Positions 59,114 to 64,000 of a stretch of DNA of 64,000 nucleotides are shown here, one piece after another. Position numbers and translations under genes: made by a program. The stretch lies in assembly GCA_022393335.1 (NCBI GenBank), contig JAJEKB010000543.1:299675-363674 (forward strand), read 5' to 3'. The notes below the pieces were generated by a model. The model saw only the letters and a program-made list of their open reading frames with translations. It did no database searches and was not told the origin of the DNA. Within the stretch, counting starts at the first letter, position 1; the number at the start of each line of letters is the position of its first letter. Source of the stretch: Macrotrachela quadricornifera. Taxonomy: Eukaryota > Rotifera > Eurotatoria > Philodinida > Philodinidae.

Positions 59114-60373
59114 TTATTCATCCCAATCTTTTTTTGATTTCTTTTTTGTTTTTATTTTTTCCGGTCTAACATAAGTTTCACCTAATTCAAATGTCAATTC
59201 ATTTTGATTAATTTTACGATCAACTTGTTCATGTATAGGTCGAGGTCGACTTATAATATCACCATAAATTTGTGCAAGATGACCAAATTCTTCTACAGTT
59301 AATGTTAAACATATTGTATTTGGTTTAATATGAGCACGATGAAATAATTCTTTTAAATTTTCTTCACATGTCTCTTCAGGAAAGAGTGATCTAAAATAGA
59401 TTTAAAAACAAAATTATTAAAATAAAAAAATAAAAAACTTACGCCATAGTTATTTCCATTTTTTTATTTCGTGTATGAAATGCAGCTCGAGTTACTTTAT
59501 CTAAAAGATCATAATTAACATCAATTAATGGTCGTTTTAATGGAATTAATTGCATAACAGCAACATTAACATTAGCTGCTGGAACAAAAGCTCGTCCAGA
59601 AAAAACATGTTTAATACGACAATCAAACCAATTTTGAAAAATAATTGATAAACGACCACGTTGATCCATTAATGCATCTGATACTATTCGACCAGCAACA
59701 GCTTCTTGCATACAAATTGTAATTGGTATTCTATAACCAAATGAAAATGGACCTGATCGAGTTGATACTTGTTTTAACCAACGTATAAGAAGTGGAATAG
59801 CAATATTAAATGGAAGATTACCAACTAAATGAATTGGTGAAGATGATAAAGATTCTTCTGATTCCCATGATTTATGAGCAATAATATCATCAGGTATAAC
59901 AGATTCAATATTAAAATCAAGTATATCACCAAGATAAAGTTTTAAACGAGAATCAACAGCATTAGCTAATGTCTAAAAAGTATAAATTTTCTTTTTTCTA
60001 ATAAATAAATTTTATATTATTTACTTGTAATGCAGGAAATAATCGAATATCTTTTTCAATAGCTGCTACTCGTGCTGCTCCATGTTCAAATAGTTTTCTT
60101 GTTATACCTCCTGGTCCAGGTCCTACTTCAATCACAAATTCTAAATATTCATTATTACAAAAAACAAATCATTTTAATATATACATATATATTACCTCTT
60201 TCTATCTACATACTATTTTCAATATTGCCTGCACATGCTACAAATTTACTAGTTGCACGAGGATCAAGTAAAAAATTTTGTGCAAATCGTTTTAAAGCTG
60301 GTAATTTATATATACGAAGTAAATCAGCTGGACTTGGTGTTGGTGGTAACATTATTTTTGGTATGTATCCCAT
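59114..60373 (-). CDS. TFB1M: Mitochondrial rRNA adenine dimethyltransferase (TFB1M-type)
   Basis: Methylates two adjacent adenines of mitochondrial small-subunit rRNA (KsgA/Dim1 family) in the matrix. 360 residues, four exons: 60373-60214, 60140-60025, 59972-59443 and 59390-59114. The N terminus follows TFB1M closely: [37 protein letters not shown]-binding motif [14 protein letters not shown]; motif IV as NLPFNI (substrate adenine pocket); then [10 protein letters not shown] and [15 protein letters not shown]. The C-terminal domain ends in a Lys-rich tail ([14 protein letters not shown]). Length is near that of animal TFB1M. The joint [15 protein letters not shown] and the others restore frame. 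It is followed on the same strand by the SLC37-like exon, 180 bp upstream. Confidence 0.92.
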
Positions 60374-60553
60374 TATAATATATATATATATCTATAACTC
60401 ACAAACTATATTTGGTTTTTTTTTTATTGTAAAATGTATTAAATTTTGTCATTAAATGTATGTTATTTTTTTTTAAGCGATAAATAAAATTGATTATTAA
60501 TAGAGAAAAACAGGTTTTAAAAAAAAAAGAAAAAAGAAAAATGATCTGTCAAT

Positions 60554-60753
60554 TTATGAAATAATTTGATCGAGTGATGTTGATGAAGCTGCTGAAAGTT
60601 TGATTATTCGTTGAAATCGTGCAGCTCGAAATGATGTAATTGCACCAAAAACACTTAATAAAATCATACAAGTAAACATTGCTGACCAACCATATTGAGC
60701 AACAATCCAACCAATTACTGGACCTTCTAGAAATGTGCCAATAGAACCAACAC
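60554..60753 (-). CDS. SLC37-like MFS transporter, last exon only
   Basis: The final exon of a major-facilitator transporter of the sugar-phosphate exchanger type. Acceptor TTTTGATAG precedes 60753 and 66 codons run to TAA at 60556-60554. It reads GVGSIGTFLEGPVIGWIVAQ, then YGWSAMFTCMILLSVFGA: the last two helices (TM11-12) in the style of SLC37 (GTGS...LGP...GW). A short tail FRAARFQRIIKLSAASSTSL follows. No earlier exon could be found in the remaining 3.2 kb of the window, so either a very long intron or a truncated copy is present. Family is moderately sure; substrate unknown. Confidence 0.6.
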
Positions 60754-63700
60754 CTATCAAAAATAAACGAAATATATATTTAAACTTTTAATTCATAATA
60801 TTAATTTATAAAGATTATTTAAATCATTATTAACTGTGTATAGATTGAATCATACTGATATTTCATTAATATTCGTTGTATCTTTATCAATAATCTAGAT
60901 TTAAGTATCATCATTTTGTAATGCTTATAGTGTTACTCAAGATCTATGTATCTATTAAATTTGATTCAATACTTTTCTATTATTAGTTCGAATTCAAAAT
61001 ATTCAATATAATTCGCAATAAAACGTTCATATCTACTGACTGAGACATCATCTTGATATGACATATTTTTATTTATTATCTCATAATCATACAAGATTCA
61101 AAACAAAAGATCAATATAATATATATATATATCTTTTCATTGATCAATCATCAGTGAAAAAGTATAAAGCACTACGATATTGAATGTATTAGTTAATAAA
61201 ATCCAATGAATATTGATGATGTTATAAATTTGAATAAACAAAAAAAAAATATGAAACTATTGATTATTTCTTGATAATGTATCAACATGTGTATTAACAT
61301 TTGTTTCGTGTTTGAATTGTGAAGTGTATTATAAAGAAAAAAAAATTGTAGAGACTTGACACGTTTTTTTGCTTCTCAAGGTATCAATGAAGTATTACGT
61401 CTTTTACTTTTCTTCTCCTTTTCCCTACTTTTTTCATTTTCTTTCTTTTTTACTTCAATTAAAAACTTTCAAAAGACAACAACAATTGTGTATATTTCAT
61501 TGAATCATTTCTTCTTTTTAGTATTATTAAAAAAGTACTTGTGATTTTACATGTCAAAGATTTATATATATAACTACATTGATTATCGTGACTTTTCTGA
61601 CGTTGTCTCAATTTCCTTGCAATTTTTTTTTTCTCAAACTTTGCATACCATTGTAAACATCGTCCATAATTAAGTGATCTTTCTCTCGTTTTTCCGTGTG
61701 TCGTATTGAAGGTGGTAGTGTTGCAATAAAAAAAAAAAGAAACGAGCGAGAGGCGAGTCAAATATTAGCCGACAGAGAGAAAGAGAGAACCGTTTTATGC
61801 TTTGTTCAAATTATCATCCTTTACGTCTTTTTCTCCGACGAGATGTATGCCTTTAGGGCATCTTTCTTTCCTTTTTATTGAACATACCTACCGTCTGTTC
61901 GTCAGATTATATATCGGGTCTAACGTATATATATATATCTACGTTCATTCATTTTTCATGATCACTACCATCTGCTCACACCTGCATTAAAAAAAAGTAA
62001 CCTATTTGTCTGTCTCTCTTCTTCTTTTTTTGTTCGCTCGCTTGCTCACTTAATTGCCGATACGTTTTTCCAGAAACAACATTGCCTAGAAGGCAAATCC
62101 CGGAATATCGACTATATGTGTTGTAGGCGATTGACAACATAAAGAGAGAAATTCTTTCTTTACATGCATTGCACTTCTTCTTTTGTTTAAACTGGTGTTG
62201 GTAGCTGGATGTATGTAATGTAAAAAAGCCGAGAGTGCTGCTCCTTGCTGGTCGGATGAAAGTGATGAAAAAGTGTCGATAGAGAAAAAGAGAAACGAAC
62301 AAAAAAAAATCTTTCAATATCCATATTCTTATTGCTCCAGCGTCGTTCTCTTGTTGATAGTATTGGCAGCTGCAGAATAGAGAGTAACGGAGTTGCAATT
62401 GTTTGCTATAGCGACTGACTGCAGATGCAGACAGAAGAAGGAAAGAGAGTTTCGTTTCACTATTACACTCTCGATACTTTTTTACAAACCAACATGTGCG
62501 GCGCATATACAAACAGCAAGTGTACCACTACTATCGGGAGAGGTACTGCGTATACATACAATTAATTAGAGCACGAGAAGGAAGGTGGGTCGCACGATCA
62601 GTGACAAATATGGACATAGGTGGAGAGAAGAACGCTTCTCTATATATATATATGTGTGTTTGTTTCTTTCTCTCCTCCTTTTCTCTGGCACTAAGCTAAT
62701 GAACACTGTCGCTCGATATTTGCGCCCATAACAATGTCGTATATCTCAATGTGAGGAAGAAAAAAAAACGAGATACAGAGAAGGAGAAAGGGAGAATGAT
62801 CTATTTGACAAAAAAAAAAAGCAGACAGGCAACAGAAATTTGATGTTGACACGCAGTTGACCTATAATCATCGTAAAAAACGAGAGAGAGAGAAACAGAG
62901 AAACAGAGTAGCGTCCATCATTATCAGCAACTTGGGATCTCCTATGTTTTTATTTTTTTTTCTATAATAAAAGAGAAGAGAGAGAAGAACGCAGAAGAAA
63001 TTACTCGTCGGCCTGTTATCATTCGGCAGATCGAATTTCGCACACTACATCAGAAGGTAGTGTATCCTCTTCGTTACATTTCATGTTTACATTCGTTTCG
63101 TAATACACATACGCAAATGCGCGCGCAAGCGCCATTGCTACCCGATCGAAGAAGAGAGGGATATCTTTATATTTGACATTTGGTCAAAATCGAAGGTTGC
63201 TGTTACTCTTCTTCTTTCCATCGATTTATTTTGTTATCGCTATCAATCGAATGCTTACGAATGGGGAAGAGAGAAAAGGTATTCATTCATATATACATGA
63301 ACACTCGTCTATCTACTACTTGCTTGCTCGATCTTTTCCTCTCTCTCCCTCTCTCTCTCTCTCCCTTGCTTTTTATAATCCCAATACTACTGCTGCCATT
63401 CTCGATTCGGGTGTATATCCTTCCTTCTTTTTTTTTTTCTTTGTGTGCGTGTGAACGCACACACATTTTTCATCGCTCAGTTTTTTTGTTCGTTCTGATG
63501 ATATACGACGGGAGACGAGGGAAAAAACTGTGTGCGTGTGTTCACTACTACAAGATATGAGACGAAGACAGACATAAGGAAAGAAATGGGTAGTCTCGCT
63601 CTCTCTCTCGTTTTTTTTATGTTTTTCCTGAACTCTATCTCGGGCACACAAAAAAAGATAGACGATGACGACCGACAAAGAAATATGAGGCAGCATCGAC

Positions 63701-64000
63701 TAGGAATAGAAGTGAACGACAACGACGAAAGATGGATATAGAGATATGTGCGAGACGAGAAGTGTTCATCTCTTTCTTCTGCTTCTTCTTTTGTCAACTG
63801 GGTGACATATATAAAAAAAAATCAACGACATCAATGAGAAATAAGACAGAGAGAGAGAGACAGAGAGAGAGAGGACGCAAAAAGAAGAGAGAAGGATATA
63901 TCCTTATTCGAGTATGCTAGTGGTGAACTCTAGTTGACACCCACATTCATATATAGCCAGACATAAAACGGAGTAACGAGGTGGGTAGCACAAGATGATG
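60754..64000. other. Long stretch without a supportable gene, rich in simple sequence
   Basis: 60754-61340 is AT-rich and lacks coding signs. From about 61350 to the window end the sequence is notably less AT-rich and full of purine and pyrimidine runs (GAGAGAG, CTCTCTC, A8-A11), with TA and CA repeats and a small CpG-rich patch at 63118-63150 (GCGCGCGCAAGCGCC). Many open frames overlap here on both strands, but their proteins are repeat-encoded (Lys/Arg/Glu or Ser/Leu/Phe) with no motif. It resembles the simple-sequence belts upstream of the Ig-domain and dynein genes and may be a promoter/5' untranslated region of a gene beyond the window. Confidence 0.5.

Noticed and set aside
61976..62512. 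178-codon minus-strand frame
   Set aside because: Ser/Tyr/Phe/Lys-rich, built on simple-sequence runs, no motif or splice support; several other overlapping frames nearby have equal merit.
63173..63920. Several overlapping frames on both strands near the right end
   Set aside because: All are repeat-encoded (Arg/Lys/Glu or Leu/Ser/Phe), mutually overlapping and without domain signal.
1..64000. tRNA, rRNA, CRISPR arrays, bacterial operons
   Set aside because: Scanned by eye for the B-box string GGTTCGAATCC, rRNA-like conserved blocks and regularly spaced repeats; isolated TTCGAA strings (for example near 11887 and 18199) lack the rest of a tRNA.

Overview
The window is AT-rich eukaryotic DNA from a small, compact metazoan genome. 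Genes lie on both strands, most introns are about 45-250 bp with plain GT...AG ends, and open frames break at nearly every intron. Three things make a bdelloid rotifer (Rotaria/Adineta-like) the best guess: ordinary bilaterian genes mixed with genes of bacterial or fungal look, short introns, and F-box and B-box/coiled-coil proteins of the kind expanded in rotifers. This is inference from content; no sequence search was run. No rRNA, tRNA, CRISPR or bacterial operon was seen.

Layout. 1-601: last exon of an Rh-type ammonium transporter. 2.6-5.1 kb: nine-exon protein with three Ig domains. 9.7-10.2 kb: small secreted precursor ending in a tachykinin-like amidated peptide. 16.6-17.7 kb: intronless seven-helix receptor. 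17.8-20.7 kb (minus): SLC6 transporter with the aspartate of monoamine carriers. 24.6-25.0 kb: Tctex-type dynein light chain. 25.2-29.6 kb (minus): CNNM metal transporter, with a small coiled-coil gene diverging from it at 30.1 kb. 32.6-35.1 kb (minus): copper-radical glyoxal/galactose-oxidase-like enzyme. 36.0-39.2 kb (minus): NAD(P)H-hydrate dehydratase of bacterial type. 40.8-42.1 kb (minus) and 46.5-47.4 kb (plus): two endonuclease/exonuclease/phosphatase (EEP) fold proteins. 44.2-45.1 kb: a B-box-like gene broken by a stop. 47.8-50.5 kb (minus): two unrecognised, probably propeller-like proteins. 51.3-53.1 kb: F-box protein. 53.3-54.3 kb (minus): NAD-dependent epimerase-like protein. 55.0-55.5 kb (minus): secreted protein with a frameshift. 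55.9-57.4 kb (minus): divergent CDK. 59.1-60.4 kb (minus): TFB1M-type rRNA dimethyltransferase. 60.6-60.8 kb (minus): last exon of an SLC37-like transporter. The final 3 kb shows no supportable gene.

The first 20 kb groups nervous-system-type genes (Ig adhesion protein, neuropeptide, orphan receptor, monoamine-type transporter). The 32-54 kb part is more accessory, with three candidates for horizontal acquisition, one broken gene and several fast-evolving families. Non-coding DNA carries at least five miniature inverted-repeat elements. Three have TA-type target sites and one has TTAA sites inside an intron. One sequence module is shared between two of the elements.

Exon boundaries were worked out by hand from GT/AG sites, reading frame and protein-family expectation. 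Every multi-exon model given keeps an open frame to its stop unless stated.
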